Shown here in pieces: positions 25,805-37,361 of a stretch of DNA of 64,000 nt. This DNA comes from Aquila chrysaetos chrysaetos (lineage: Eukaryota > Chordata > Aves > Accipitriformes > Accipitridae), in assembly GCF_900496995.4 (NCBI RefSeq), contig NC_044011.1, forward strand, positions 23,530,041 through 23,594,040. Direction: 5' to 3'. The number at the start of each line of letters is the position of its first letter. The first letter of the stretch is position 1. The notes under the pieces were generated by a model that did no database searches, was not told the origin of the DNA, and saw only the letters and a list, made by a program, of their open reading frames with translations. The translations under genes and the position numbers were made by a program.

Positions 25805-26806
25805 ATGCAACTGTGCTGTGAATCCGTAAATGGCTCTTGCATAAGGAGCAGCTGGTCAAACAGTATCCGTGTTTCCATGTATATCTTCATGATTTGCATT
25901 ATTCTGGCCACAGTGGTTGGAAATTTGACGGTTATCATCTCCATATCACATTTCAAGCAGCTCCATACGCCTACCAATTTCCTGATACTTTCTATGGCTA
26001 CGGTAGATTTTCTGCTGGGATTCCTCATCATGCCTTGCAGCATGGTGCGCTCTGTTGAGCACTGCTGGTATTTTGGGGAGCTCTTCTGCAAGATCCACAC
26101 AAGCACGGACATTATGCTGAGCACAGCTTCCATCTTCCATCTTTCCTTCATATCCATCGACCGTTACTATGCTGTGTGTGACCCTCTAAGATACAAATCA
26201 AAGATAAATACTTTTGTTATCCTGGTCATGATATTCATAAGTTGGATGGTGCCTGCTGCTTTTGCTTTTGGGATGATCTTTCTAGACCTAAACTTGCGAG
26301 GGGCAGAAGACATTTATAATCATATCCATTGTGCAGGAGGATGCTTTGTAATTTTTAGTGAAACTTCAGGTGTTGTGGCCTCCATAGTGTCTTTTTACAT
26401 CCCTGGATTTGTTATGCTGTACATCTATAGGAAGATATACTCTATAGCCAAGAGGCAGGCAAGATCCATTGATGCAATTAGCCAAAAAAAGATGAGATTT
26501 GAAATGAAGCACCACATTTCATTCTGCAGAGAAAGGAAAGCTGCCAAGACATTAGGCATAATAATGGGAGTGTTTCTCATCTGCTGGAGTCCATTCTTCT
26601 TCTTTACAGCAACCAATCCATTTATGAATTATGCGATACCTCCTATTCTCATTGATGCTTTGGTTTGGTTTGGTTACTTAAATTCTACATTTAATCCAAT
26701 TGTTTATGCATTTTTTTACATGTGGTTTCGCAGAGCATTAAAGATGATTCTGTTTGGAAAAGTTTTTCAACAGGACTCTTCCAGGACTCATTTGTTTTTA
26801 GAGTAA
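25805..26806 (+). CDS. TAAR1: Trace amine-associated receptor 1, intact single exon
   Basis: The 333-aa product is a class A GPCR that couples trace amines such as tyramine and phenethylamine, mainly to Gs. Seven hydrophobic segments are present. Conserved residues are in place: Asn40 (1.50), Asp102 in TM3 for amine binding, DRY at 119-121, Cys95 with an ECL2 Cys, CWSPFF with Trp261, and NPIVY at 297-301. The TAAR fingerprint NS..NP..Y...Y.WF is complete. [25 protein letters not shown] and the C-terminal QQDSSR...LFLE type tail match TAAR1 specifically. The ATG at 25805 was chosen because it aligns with the mammalian start and leaves an NGSC glycosylation site near residue 10. An in-frame ATG at 25736 would add 23 poorly conserved residues. 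It lies between vanin and TAAR2, as in mammals. Confidence 0.96.
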   Translation: MQLCCESVNGSCIRSSWSNSIRVSMYIFMICIILATVVGNLTVIISISHFKQLHTPTNFLILSMATVDFLLGFLIMPCSMVRSVEHCWYFGELFCKIHTSTDIMLSTASIFHLSFISIDRYYAVCDPLRYKSKINTFVILVMIFISWMVPAAFAFGMIFLDLNLRGAEDIYNHIHCAGGCFVIFSETSGVVASIVSFYIPGFVMLYIYRKIYSIAKRQARSIDAISQKKMRFEMKHHISFCRERKAAKTLGIIMGVFLICWSPFFFFTATNPFMNYAIPPILIDALVWFGYLNSTFNPIVYAFFYMWFRRALKMILFGKVFQQDSSRTHLFLE

Positions 26807-29734
26807 CATGGTTTAAATGGTTGGATTCATGGCTTTGAATTTTTGCCTGGAGACTGAACTACTGGATGTAAGAGCTGAAAATGAAGGCAACACCTATTTG
26901 TTTACTCATTTACCAAATCTGGTTCAAGCAGATAAGCAACTATTGTGCTTTACGTCTTCTTTCATTCCAGACTGGGATTTGTATGTGGTGTTTTGGTTAT
27001 AGCTATTTATATGCAATGCACAGAAGAGCAAGACTTAAGTTAAAGAAAAACTTAGAGCAGTTTATATCCATGCTCTTAATCATTAAGAAATTATTCTGAT
27101 ACAATAGATTAATTTCTTGAACGAGATGTGTTTATATTACAATATTTGTGTTTATTTATTGTCCTCTAGAAAGAGCAGAAAAGACTTTCCTTCTGAATTT
27201 CTAGACATCTTTGAGTAATAACCCAAAGCTCTTAAGTTTTGTCCCTCCTCTTCAATATGTGTGCAGAGGTCAAAACAGGCCCATAACAAGCCACGCTAGC
27301 ACACTCCATGGAGGGAAGACGGGACAGAGAAAAACCATGCTGCTCCTTCTGTTTCCATTTCAACTAGTGCTTGTCACTTATGAGTCTGTCACTTAAAGGG
27401 TTTGATGCTTAATGAGATCAAAAGCATGTTTAACGAGATCAAAGACAAGGAAAAATGTGATGTATGGAATGAAAAACAATAGCAAAAAGCAACATTGAAC
27501 CTGACAATGCCAGAAACTGATGCTTGTCTAATGAATGTTTCAATGTAAAATATTTGCCAATTTGCATATTACAGAACTTTTTCTTAGCTTGGACATACTG
27601 TTACTTTGATGGCAATGCTGTGATAGCTGGTGAGGAAAGTATATAGAGAATCGTGAAGAAATGCTATGGTTGGCCTGAATGGAGGGTGAATGGGGCAGGA
27701 TGGCTGTGGAAGCACCAGGAGGAGTAGCAGAAGAAGGGCTGTAGGAATGGCTTGGGGTGAAGGCACCTGGGTGAGCAGGCTGTCAATGTTTCATCTGTGG
27801 GCAGCTTCTCAGGACACCCAGACTGGGGCACAAAGGGCAGGCAAGTAAGTCAAAAACTAGCACATGGTCACCAGCTGAAGAAGACCCACAGACTGTCATT
27901 TTTTAATCTATGACCTGGCTTTTGTAAAGTTAACATATTACCAAACAGATGGAAGTAATACCTCTGCCCTGATTCTGTGACATCCGGTTGAACTATGAAG
28001 GACCAGTCCTGGGAATGGACAGCAAAGGATTAGTACCTGAGAAGAGACTATGAAGAGAATTTGATGACTCAGTACTGAAGTAAGAGCTATGCTCGTCAGT
28101 AAATTATATCCTCCATTCATGTTGCTTGTATAAGTGCATATCATATGTGTATCTTGCCTTTCTCTTCTGTGCTTTGTAGAGCACTGAAGCACTCTATGCT
28201 GTCAGGCATAAAAGTCGAATGATGCTACATTTCAGCAGAGCAAAATACCAGGATCTGAGAGAGTCTCTTTTACTGTTTCATTGCCATCTTGTAAGCTTGC
28301 AGTCGCCAAAATGACATAAAAAGGAGCAATGAAATATATACCACACTAGCACTTGCGCTGTGGAAGGTAATCCTTGTTAGTGACAATATAACTACTTTAA
28401 TACTTTATCTCAGAGAAATAAAGTAAGTTAAGATAAAAAACTCTATCTTTCTGAGAAATTAATGGGTAATTCTCTTCTTCCTTCATGCCCAGTGAAGCTG
28501 GCCTGATGTAGTTAATTCTCTCATGCTCAGTGTTACCTTCTGAAATGAACTGTGTGATCACTTGGACATCTTGATCTCTCTTAAAATAGCAGTTTCAGAA
28601 GTGCTGCCAGGTGATACCTCCTTTCTTCTGATGGTCTTATAGATGGAAGGAAAGTGATCTTTCCCTATGAGGACTGGTGCCCATCTGAGGCTTTTTGAAT
28701 ATATTTACTAAGTTCAGCACATATTAACATAGTCCCTTCAGGAAGTCAACGGGGAAGTAGTTTCTTTCTCCTCATCCACTATCTCCCTGAAAATCTGGAA
28801 ACGTTACTGTGTTTCCAGAGAATTTCAACTCTACCAGAGTTCACAACTGGTCGGTCTCTCTTCATAACTTGTTTTGGCATCTTTCTGGCATTATTTTCTG
28901 GTTGCAGGAGGAGTTTGTGAATGAATATGATCCCAGCTTCTTTGCAGGATAGCCTCCAATTCGAATAGAGCACATGCCTCTGCAATCTGTGCCTAGACCC
29001 TAGTGGAAAGCTAATCCAGGTAAAACCATAAAAATCATACCCACCCTCCTAAAGGCTGATAGCCATCTGGTCTAAATTTAGACATCTAAAAGTTAGGCAC
29101 TACATCTGCTCTAGTCATTAGTAGCTCTCTTTATACTCACTGTAGAAAAACAGTCATCTTCACAGGGTGCTTTATCTCACCAGCTTATCCGTTTTTAGGT
29201 AAGTTGAATTGTTCCTGCAGATATTCTTTCTCTTACTACCAGGGATCTTCCAGTCACTAGAACAGATGTTTTGATGATTTTAGATATAATTTTTAGGTAG
29301 CTGAGATGAAGCTTACTCAGCATAGCTGAATCCCACACTATGGAAAAGTTGGGATGATCCTGGACTCCAAAAACGCTTGCATCAAAGGCCAGTTTTCTGG
29401 AACTAGCAGTTAGATGTCTTCTCAGGACCAACTCTTGACTAGCAAGAGCCCTGAAATGAGATTTTGGATCTAGGCAGCGATCCATGGAGCTACTACTGAA
29501 GATTTCCCTGAATAGCTGCAGCTCGGAGATGATGGTGGATTGTGAAGTCTCAGAGGCACATATGCAGTTCCCTTTGTCCTGCCCTGGAGCACATCAGGAG
29601 GGAAGCAGGTCAAAAATTTTCAGCAGCCAGTAGGTCATCCGGAGGAGATGACCTGCCAGGGAGGGCAGATAGGGGACATCTTGGGTCAGGGGAGCCTCAG
29701 CCATCCCGTGCATGGTGTGCAGAAGTTTGGAGGG
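26807..29734. other. Intergenic region between TAAR1 and LTR copy 2
   Basis: The TAAR1 3' UTR must begin here. No other exon, TAAR relic or recognised repeat was found. Confidence 0.45.
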
Positions 29735-30302
29735 TGTTGTGGTTTAACCCCAGTAGGCAGCTCAGCCCCACACAGACCCTCATTCACTGCCCCGGTGGGA
29801 TGGGGGAAAGAATCAGAAGGGTAAAAGTGATAAAACTCGTGGGTTGAGATAAAGGCAGTTTAATAGGTAAAATAATAAGCTGCATGCACAAGCAAAGCAA
29901 ATTAAGGAATTCATCACTACTTCCCATCTGCAAGCAGATCTTCAGCAGTTTCCAAGAAAGCAGGGCTCCACCACGCATAATGGTTACTTGCGAAGATGAA
30001 CACCATAACTCTAAACGTCCCCCTTCTTCCTTCCCCCAAGGTTTTACTGCTGAGTACGACATCATATGGTGTGGGGTACCCCTTTGGTCAGTTGGGGTCA
30101 GCTGTCCCAGCTGTGCCCCCTCCCAACCTCTTGTGCACCCCCAGCCGACCCGCAGAGAAGGCCTTGAGGCTGTGGAAGCACTGCTCAGCAACAGCTAAAA
30201 CAACGGGGGCTTATCAACACTGTTTTCATCACAAATCCAAAACATAGCACCATATAAGCTACTATGAAGAAAATTAACCATATCTCAGCCAAAACCAGTA
30301 GA
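29735..30302 (-). mobile_element. Solo LTR, ERVL-like (copy 2, diverged)
   Basis: It begins TGTTGTGGTTTAACCCCAG and ends ...CAAAACCAGTAGA, with a perfect 5-bp target duplication GAGGG (29730-29734 and 30303-30307). Both ends and the GTGGGTTGAGATAA and TTGGGGTCAGCTGTCC blocks match the other copies. The middle (about 29,880-30,000) differs, so it belongs to a related but distinct or older subfamily. The terminal CA has mutated to GA. No internal retroviral sequence adjoins it. Confidence 0.85.
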
Positions 30303-30307
30303 GAGGG

Positions 30308-31856
30308 CATCCCAACATTGTGGCTGCCCAAGATGATCACAATGTATTTAGTGTAAATGGAAATAGTGGAAGAAGAAATTTTCAGTGCATAGACCAACAA
30401 CTCTCCCACAAACTAGTCTAGCCAAGATGTCACCAGTATTTATTCTCTGCAGAAGTAACAAGGGGCTTCCACATACAGACTGCTGGTGACCTTCACCCAC
30501 ACCTAGAAGGCAGTCCTCCTTGTTCTTAATAACCTACAATGTAAGTCAGCTTTGTGCACGGTCCAGCTCAGAAAGTTTCAGAAATAACTTTTTCCTCTGG
30601 TGTCCTATTACCTAAAGGTGGCACTTTCTCAAAGAGCCTCCTTGCCTTCTGTTTACAGAGTGCCTTCTCCAGCAGAGCAACTTTAAGGAAGTCCCAGGTT
30701 ACTTTCTCTCCTTAGCTCTAATCACAGGCAGCGCAAAGCGATTTCTCACTGTGAAGGGGATGTACAAATGAGATATGTTAATGAGGCCACAAGGACTCTG
30801 TTTGAACCCAAGACTTTGATAAATTAGGAGACCACAAGAAAAACGCTTCGTGCTGTTGTCCGATCAGATTATGAGTCAGGTCTGGAGAAGGAGAATGTAC
30901 CTTACTGCAATCTCAAAGTGTTATCATGTAAATGAAGTGCAAAGGGTATTGTTAAATTCCTTATCAACACATTTAATTAGTGACCTTATTAAACACTTCC
31001 CAGATGGCTACCTTTTTCAAAACAAATGAGTCTCCAGTGGGTGATTTCATATGTTTTAACTTCCCTGAAAACTTGTGCAAAGCAATTACTCCAGCATGAT
31101 GAAAGGCTCTGTTTCACCAGTAAACTTGTGTCTGTTCATTTTGCCACCAGCTAGCCCAATTTGCAATGTCACCTTCCTCTCATGCATTGTACAAAACTGA
31201 CGGTACATTTCAGGGTCGTAGACTGCTGCCTGTCCCCTCTGCCTTAGTGCCTGTAGCTCGTGTTTGGGTGGTTGTAACACGGTGCTGCAGCTTCTGGGCT
31301 GCCACCTGCTATGGCCTCATGCATGGCGGTCCCACCTGTGGCTGAGTCCTGCAGTCTGTCCCTCAGACAGCAGACGCAGCAGGATGGGGGAAGAGGAGGA
31401 GCACTGAGTGTCCAAGCAGGACCCTTCTAGAAGGCTCGCAAGGAAAGCCTCGCTCCAAAATGGAGTATTCTAAACTGCTAGATAAAAAAATCATTAGTGC
31501 AGTGTTCAAACAGAAAAATTGAGCTCTCAAACTGTGTAAATATTGCAAAGTGTATGGCTTTCCTTAAATCATTAACTCATCTAGGTTGTGCACACTGTGC
31601 ACTCTCTGTCCTCTACAATGCATTAATACCCATTCAACAAGGAAGAAAATACTACATACAGTTAAACATAAGATACTTAGTGTTCTGAAAAAGTCTTTTA
31701 CTTCTGTAGTTTTTCTGATCATCTTAGTTACCTGCAACACTACTTCCACACTACTGCATCTAAAGACATAATTCGGAATAAGACCATGCCTATCTGTAAG
31801 CACTTTTTGACTAGTCTGTTTCCATTACGCATAGCCTAAATTTTATAAACTTCTAT
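30308..31856. other. Intergenic spacer
   Basis: No gene or repeat recognised between the LTR and the CR1 fragment. Confidence 0.4.
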
Positions 31857-32197
31857 GATGAAATGACTGCCCTGGTAGACAAGGAGAGAGCAGTGGTTAT
31901 TGTCTGCCTAGACTTCAGCAGGGCTTTCGACACTGTCTCCCATAAGATCTTCATAGAGAAGGTAATGAAGTATTGGCTGGATGAGCAGACACTGAAGTGG
32001 GTTGAAAACCGGCTGAACGGCCAGGCCCAGAGGGTGGTGATGACTGGCACAAAGTCTAGTTGGAGGCCAGCAACTAGTGGTGTACCCCAGGGGTTAATAC
32101 GGCGTCCGATCCTGTTCAACATCTCATTAATGATCTGGATGATGGGGCAGAGTGTACCCTTCCAACCTCAATCATTCCGTGATTCTGTGATTCTACG
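31857..32197 (+). mobile_element. CR1 LINE fragment, truncated and internally deleted
   Basis: The translation gives reverse transcriptase pieces: VCLDFSRAFDTVSH (the motif A region), a WVENRLNGQAQRV segment and ATSGVPQG (motif B). The reading then jumps to a 3' end made of three imperfect octamers, ATTCCGTG, ATTCTGTG and ATTCTACG (32174-32197), the usual CR1 tail. The YxDD catalytic block and most of the 3' UTR are missing. The element is 5' truncated, as most CR1 copies are, and cannot move on its own. Confidence 0.9.
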
Positions 32198-35100
32198 AAA
32201 TTTAATTGCCATAATATTTACTGAGTCTTGCATAATGTTACGTAGTCTTGCATAATCAGATTCCAATTAAATTTAATTTCCTACGTTGTAGGGGTTTTAA
32301 TAAGATATTTTCACCTTCATGCTGCTATTTTAAATCCAACCAACTGCATGGGTAGTTGAAAATGTTTATATGTGATGACTATGCAATAGCCTTTGTAAAA
32401 CAAATTTATTTCCTAAGAGACTGGATTCACAGGTAACTTAGGCAGTGGGAACTCCATAACCCACTCCTAGGTGTCTCAACTTCTTAATTCCCATAAGTAC
32501 AGGAAAAGTCCATCTCCTTAAATACTGAGTACTCACAACATGCTGACTAAAAGACATCTGTCAGTTAAAGAGAGATCACTGAATACAGAGTGCATCCTAT
32601 ACCCTCTGGATTTTCTCAGTTACCAACAGGAGAAGACAGCTCTTTAAGAAAATTTGAGCTTGTCTTTTGCTCTCTACTGCTGTGATTTCTGCTTTACTGG
32701 AGCCAGCCCAGAGGAATAACAGCAGTTAGTAATAAGTAACCAAACAGTTTTCTCCAATCAATAATTAAGAACAACATGGAAACGATGAGGTACAACATGA
32801 AGGAAACTCGTAGGCTGTAATAAAACTAAACTGTTTTACCAGTGAAAATTATGACTACAACAATTTTCTCTCCACACTGCCTTTGCAGTAGAGCATTGCC
32901 ACATATGACTAATTCTCAGAGACAATTTCTAAGGTCCTTTCTGTAGTCTTGCTTTAACCCAGTCAAAGAGTTTCTTTTATAAGGGTTTCAATTCCTGTAC
33001 AATTGTTAGCAGGTTTTAGACATTTAATTTCTGAAAGGTGAGGTGTCAAACCGTTCCTCCTCCACTGTCTTCTGTCCCATGCTGAAAGGAGGACCCATGG
33101 TGAGACACATGGGACACTGCTTTCTGAAGGTAATGCTTTTTCAAGTGTAGCCTCTTTCCACAAATTTTTTTTTTAAATTTAATATAATTGTGTCTGCATA
33201 GATATCTGCACAGATTTATGTTTTAGTAACTTCTTTTAATAAAGGATTGTCTGTGTGAATCTTGCATATCTCTCACTTGATTACTTAAAGTTACTAAACA
33301 TGCCTGTCTCAAAAATACTGACAGAACTCAAAGATAAAATATTTCTGCTATACACACTGACAAAATTTTACTATTTTTGGAGTCTGTAAATGATTCTGTT
33401 GTAGATAATCCCAGAGGTTTGCATTTTATTTCCAACAAAATGTTTCCTTGTTTGTCTTTAAAGCAGCTGCCATAAAGGTAGACTCCTTTAAATGTTCTTA
33501 CTTTTCCCTTAATTCATTTTAAAAAACATGTTTATTTTCTGCCCTGTTCTTACAACATACTGCATATCGCATTCAATAAAAATGCAGTTTCTCCTGAATA
33601 GCAGTCATTTACCCTTGGATTTGTAATGCATCTTCAATACACCTGCATAAGGGCACCTCTGACCTCAGAGGACTCCACTTATTCACATTAATAGTGAATT
33701 AATTTTGTCTTTTCTTGTAAAAAAATAAATACCACCTTTCCTACTTTTTATTTATTTATAAATAATAGATTGTCCAATAACAGATGATAGATTGACCTAA
33801 ATTTACACTTCTTTTTATCTGTTTCTGTAATGGATATTATGCGAAAGCTGCAGATACAGCCAGCATGAGAGAAAGTGTTGTTGCTGCCCATTAAATTACA
33901 AGGTGGTAATCTTCAAGGTTATTAAATATTTCATTTCTAAGTTTCATTAGAAATGGTAATCATTAAAAAATGTGAAAGAATGTATTAGCCACTAAAACAT
34001 AAAAACCAGAACATCTTTCTTTCACCTTTATCTTTAGCCTCTCCTTTCAGAGACTCATTTTGATATAACTTGTACCTACCTTAAGTCACCAAAATAGCTC
34101 CTCTATACACAAGGGTAGATGAATTAATAGAGCAAACAAAAATAATGGTCTTGGGAATAGAGACACTTGGCTTTGTTTATCTCCTGTTGATGTAAACCCC
34201 TACATTATATACATATTTTTCACTCAGAATCTCCTGGGACTTAAGTGTAATGTCATAAAAGAAAAATAAATTCCCACCTTTCATTAATCTGAGCCAAGAT
34301 GCAGAGGGGGTCTGCTTTTTAGCAACATTGCAGTTTTGCAAGACAAAAACAAAACTGGAAAATGTCTACTTAGAGAAGCTATTGATGGTATTATTAAAAG
34401 AGAACCAGGTAGGACTAGCCTATAAAACTAACTACCAAGTACTCTTTTTAATCTTGTGATGATCTGTTTCTGTATTTTCTTCATTCCAGGGTGATACCTA
34501 TTGGAAAAAGTCAGTGGACTGAGCTGCTTCCCAAGTTTCTTTTAAGTGGGTTAAATTGCTGTGGAGGAGAGTATCTCTTTCTGTGCCTATTTCTAAATTT
34601 GTTCTTTGTCCAAAAAAAGTTATCAGGAAAAGAGGTGGAAGAAATGGGTCTGGTTCTCCCCAGATAAACAAAGGGAATTTTTTACCCCTTGAAAATATTC
34701 ACTCGTATATTCATTTATAACTACTGCAGCTGGAACTCAGTCTATCACAGGAGACAAGACTTGACCTATCTCCACTCCCTTTTAGTTAGTGGAACTATAA
34801 TGAATAGAAAACAAGTGCATTATGTAGGAAAGAAAATAATACTTCTTATCGCACCAGTTTTACAACCGATTTCCATCAGATGCATTCATTGCCAGTACTT
34901 CATAATCCACAGCAGGTGAGTTTAGCATCATAAATAATTTGGAAAAAGGGGTTTTGGCAGCTGATTTGTGACTCTTAAGATGACCATTTAGGTGAATAGC
35001 ACATTAACTGAAATCTCCAAGAAAGCTGAGGTATGTCAGCTCGCATAACATTTCTCCTATAGAAAAAAGATCAGTATTCTAAGATTGAAGACAAAAAGAA

Positions 35101-35262
35101 ATCCTATATAGTATTTACAGACTGAAGTGACTTGAGGGGTTTCTTTGTCTATGCATCTTTTTCTTCTAACACTTTAAAATTACTAATACTATGATGTATA
35201 AAAAGTACAAGAACCATATTTTACAGAATGCTCCAGATAGAATGCACAAACTAAAATTGATG
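32198..35262. other. Intergenic region upstream of TAAR2
   Basis: AT-rich DNA with no recognised exon. If TAAR2 keeps the small first exon known in mammals, that exon would lie in or near this stretch, but I could not identify it. Confidence 0.4.
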
Positions 35263-35845
35263 TGTCGTGGTTTAACCCCAGCCAGCAACTAAGCACCACG
35301 CAGCCGCTCACTCACTCCCCCCCCCCCCCCCCAGTGGGATGGGGGAGAAAATCGGGAAAAAGAAGCAAAACCCACGGGTTGAGATAAGAACAGTTTAATA
35401 GAACAGAAAAGAAGAAACGAATAATGATAATGATAACACTAATAAAATGACAACAGCAATAATGAAAGGATTGGAATGTACAAATGATGGGCAGTGCAAT
35501 TGCTCACCACCCGCCGACTGGCACCCAGCTAGTCCCAGAGCGGCGATTCCCCACCCCCACTTCCCAGTTCCTATACTAGATGGGACATCCCATGGTATGG
35601 AATACCCCGTTGGCCAGTTTGGGTCAGCTGCCCTGGCTGTGTCCTGTGCCAACTTCTTGTGCCCCTCCAGCTTTCTCGCTGGCTGGGGATGAGAAGCTGA
35701 AAAATCCTTGACTTTAGTCTAAACACTACTAGCAGCAACTGAAAACATCAGTGTTATCAACATTCTTCACATACTGAACTCAAAACATAGCACCGTACCA
35801 GCTACTAGGAAGACAGTTAACTCTATCCCAGCTGAAACTAGGACA
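35263..35845 (-). mobile_element. Solo LTR, ERVL-like (copy 3)
   Basis: This 583-bp element begins TGTCGTGGTTTAAC and ends AACTAGGACA. It is flanked by a perfect 5-bp duplication, TGATG (35258-35262 and 35846-35850). It is about 95% similar by eye to copy 1 over its full length and carries a 16-C run at 35317-35332. It ends only about 250-330 bp before the TAAR2 coding start, so it lies either in the TAAR2 promoter region or in a TAAR2 intron. Confidence 0.9.
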
Positions 35846-36091
35846 TGATGTTATCATATTATATAGTTAATTTAAGAGATAATCAAGTTTACTTTCAACT
35901 GCTTTTTAAAAAAATATTGTTTGCAATGCATTTTATAATAGCTTCCAGTTATCAGATTTCATGTACCATTTCAGAAAAATAATGGGTAGCAACTGGTCCC
36001 TATTTAACCCAAGAGAAAGTCTGCTTCTGAATTTCTGCATTTCACTTAGTAATTGAGTTCATGTTCTTGCCTTACTTTATCTTGTATTCTC

Positions 36092-37204
36092 ATGTTAGGA
36101 TTTGGAATCTTTTGGAAACTTAAATCTGCCTATGGAACTGCATCTCCATTAGAAAAGTCCAATGAAAGATTGATTATGCTTTCTCCGAATATCTCGAGGG
36201 ATTTGACTGATTGCTCTGAGTTTGGAAATACATCCTGTCCTGGGAGCTTGAGGTCAGCAGGAGTACGAGGGGTAATGTATCTATCCATAACAGCAGCCTT
36301 CATTCTCACCATCTTAGGGAATCTGGCCATAATCGTTTCCACCTCGTATTTCAAGCAGCTTCATTCTCTGACCAATTTCCTCATCCTATACATGGCCATC
36401 ACAGATTTCCTGCTGGGCTTTGCCATTATGCCTTACAGCATGGTGAGGTCTGTGGAGAACTGCTGGTATTTTGGGATGACATTCTGCAAAGTTAATTATA
36501 GTTTTGACCTGATGCTCTGTTTAGCTTCCATTTTCCATCTTTGTTCCATTGCCGTGGATCGGTTTTATGCAGTCTGCCACCCTCTGCATTACGCCAGCAC
36601 CATGACTGTTGCGGCCATAAAACAAATCATAGCAGTGTGCTGGTCAGTGCCTGCTGCTTTTGCTTTTGGTGTAGTTTTCTCGGAAGCTTATGCTTCTGGA
36701 ATTGAGGGTTATGAAACACTGGTTAAACGCTCGAGCTTGTGCCCTATTGTGTTCAACAAACTGTGGGGAGCTGTTTTATTTACAGTTGGTTTATTTGCTC
36801 CTGCTTGTATTATGATAGGGATTTATGTTAAAATTTTTACTGTCTCCCAAAGGCACACATGTGAGTTGAGCCAGGTGCACAGGCACACAAAAAGTGATAA
36901 GAAAAATGAGCTTTCTAAGAATAAAGACAGGAAAGCTGCCAAGACTTTGAGTATAGTTATGCTGGGTTTCTTAATATGCTGGTTTCCTTGGTTTTTTGGA
37001 ATGTTAATTGATCCATTTTTAAATTTCTCTACTCCTTTACCTTTGTTTGATGCTCTAAACTGGCTTGGGTATTTAAATTCTTTCTGCAAGCCATTAATAT
37101 ATGGCTTTTTCTATCCATGGTTTTGGAAAACATTTAAATATATTTTAAAAGGCAAAATATTTAACCCACATTTTCGTACAATAAAAATTTTATCTGAAGA
37201 TTAA
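36092..37204 (+). CDS. TAAR2: Trace amine-associated receptor 2, open frame with altered NPxxY
   Basis: The frame encodes a seven-helix amine GPCR matching TAAR2: NCWYFGMTFCKV, DLMLCLASIFHLCSIAVDRF, AFAFGVVFSEAYASGIEGYE and DPFLNFSTP. TAAR2 is an olfactory-type TAAR in mammals. Two in-frame ATGs are possible, 36092 (370 aa) and 36176 (342 aa). Residues aligning with other TAARs begin after the second (DCSEFGNTSC). Mammalian TAAR2 has a short upstream exon, and a possible acceptor (ATTCTCATGTTAG) ends at 36098, so the true N-terminus is uncertain. Counting from 36176, Asn49, Asp77, Asp111 (TM3), DRF at 128-130 and Trp269 are kept. However, residue 305, the Asn of NPxxY, is Lys (AAG at 37088-37090), giving KPLIY. 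The frame is otherwise undamaged, so it may be functional, altered, or recently losing constraint. Confidence 0.9.
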   Translation: MLGFGIFWKLKSAYGTASPLEKSNERLIMLSPNISRDLTDCSEFGNTSCPGSLRSAGVRGVMYLSITAAFILTILGNLAIIVSTSYFKQLHSLTNFLILYMAITDFLLGFAIMPYSMVRSVENCWYFGMTFCKVNYSFDLMLCLASIFHLCSIAVDRFYAVCHPLHYASTMTVAAIKQIIAVCWSVPAAFAFGVVFSEAYASGIEGYETLVKRSSLCPIVFNKLWGAVLFTVGLFAPACIMIGIYVKIFTVSQRHTCELSQVHRHTKSDKKNELSKNKDRKAAKTLSIVMLGFLICWFPWFFGMLIDPFLNFSTPLPLFDALNWLGYLNSFCKPLIYGFFYPWFWKTFKYILKGKIFNPHFRTIKILSED

Positions 37205-37355
37205 TCATGGTAATAGATTCTACTACTGACAGCAGCTCTAGAAATGAAGAAGAAAGAGTGGATTACTGGATATTCATGGTTCGGTAAAAGCCTGAAATGT
37301 GCAATATGAAATTTATGAGTCAGTCTTGCAGAATTATCCCATCAAATATTTCTTT

Positions 37356-37361
37356 AATAAA
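37356..37361 (+). terminator. Candidate poly(A) signal of TAAR2
   Basis: An AATAAA lies about 150 nt after the TAAR2 stop, a typical distance for a short 3' UTR. It is the first such hexamer after the coding end. Inferred from motif and position. Confidence 0.5.

Noticed and set aside
35395-35692. Open frames of about 80 codons on both strands within LTR copies
   Set aside because: They fall wholly inside the LTR and recur only because the repeat recurs; they do not resemble retroviral proteins.
36053-36091. Extension of TAAR2 to a TTG at 36053
   Set aside because: TTG is not a normal start in a vertebrate gene, and the added residues are not TAAR-like.
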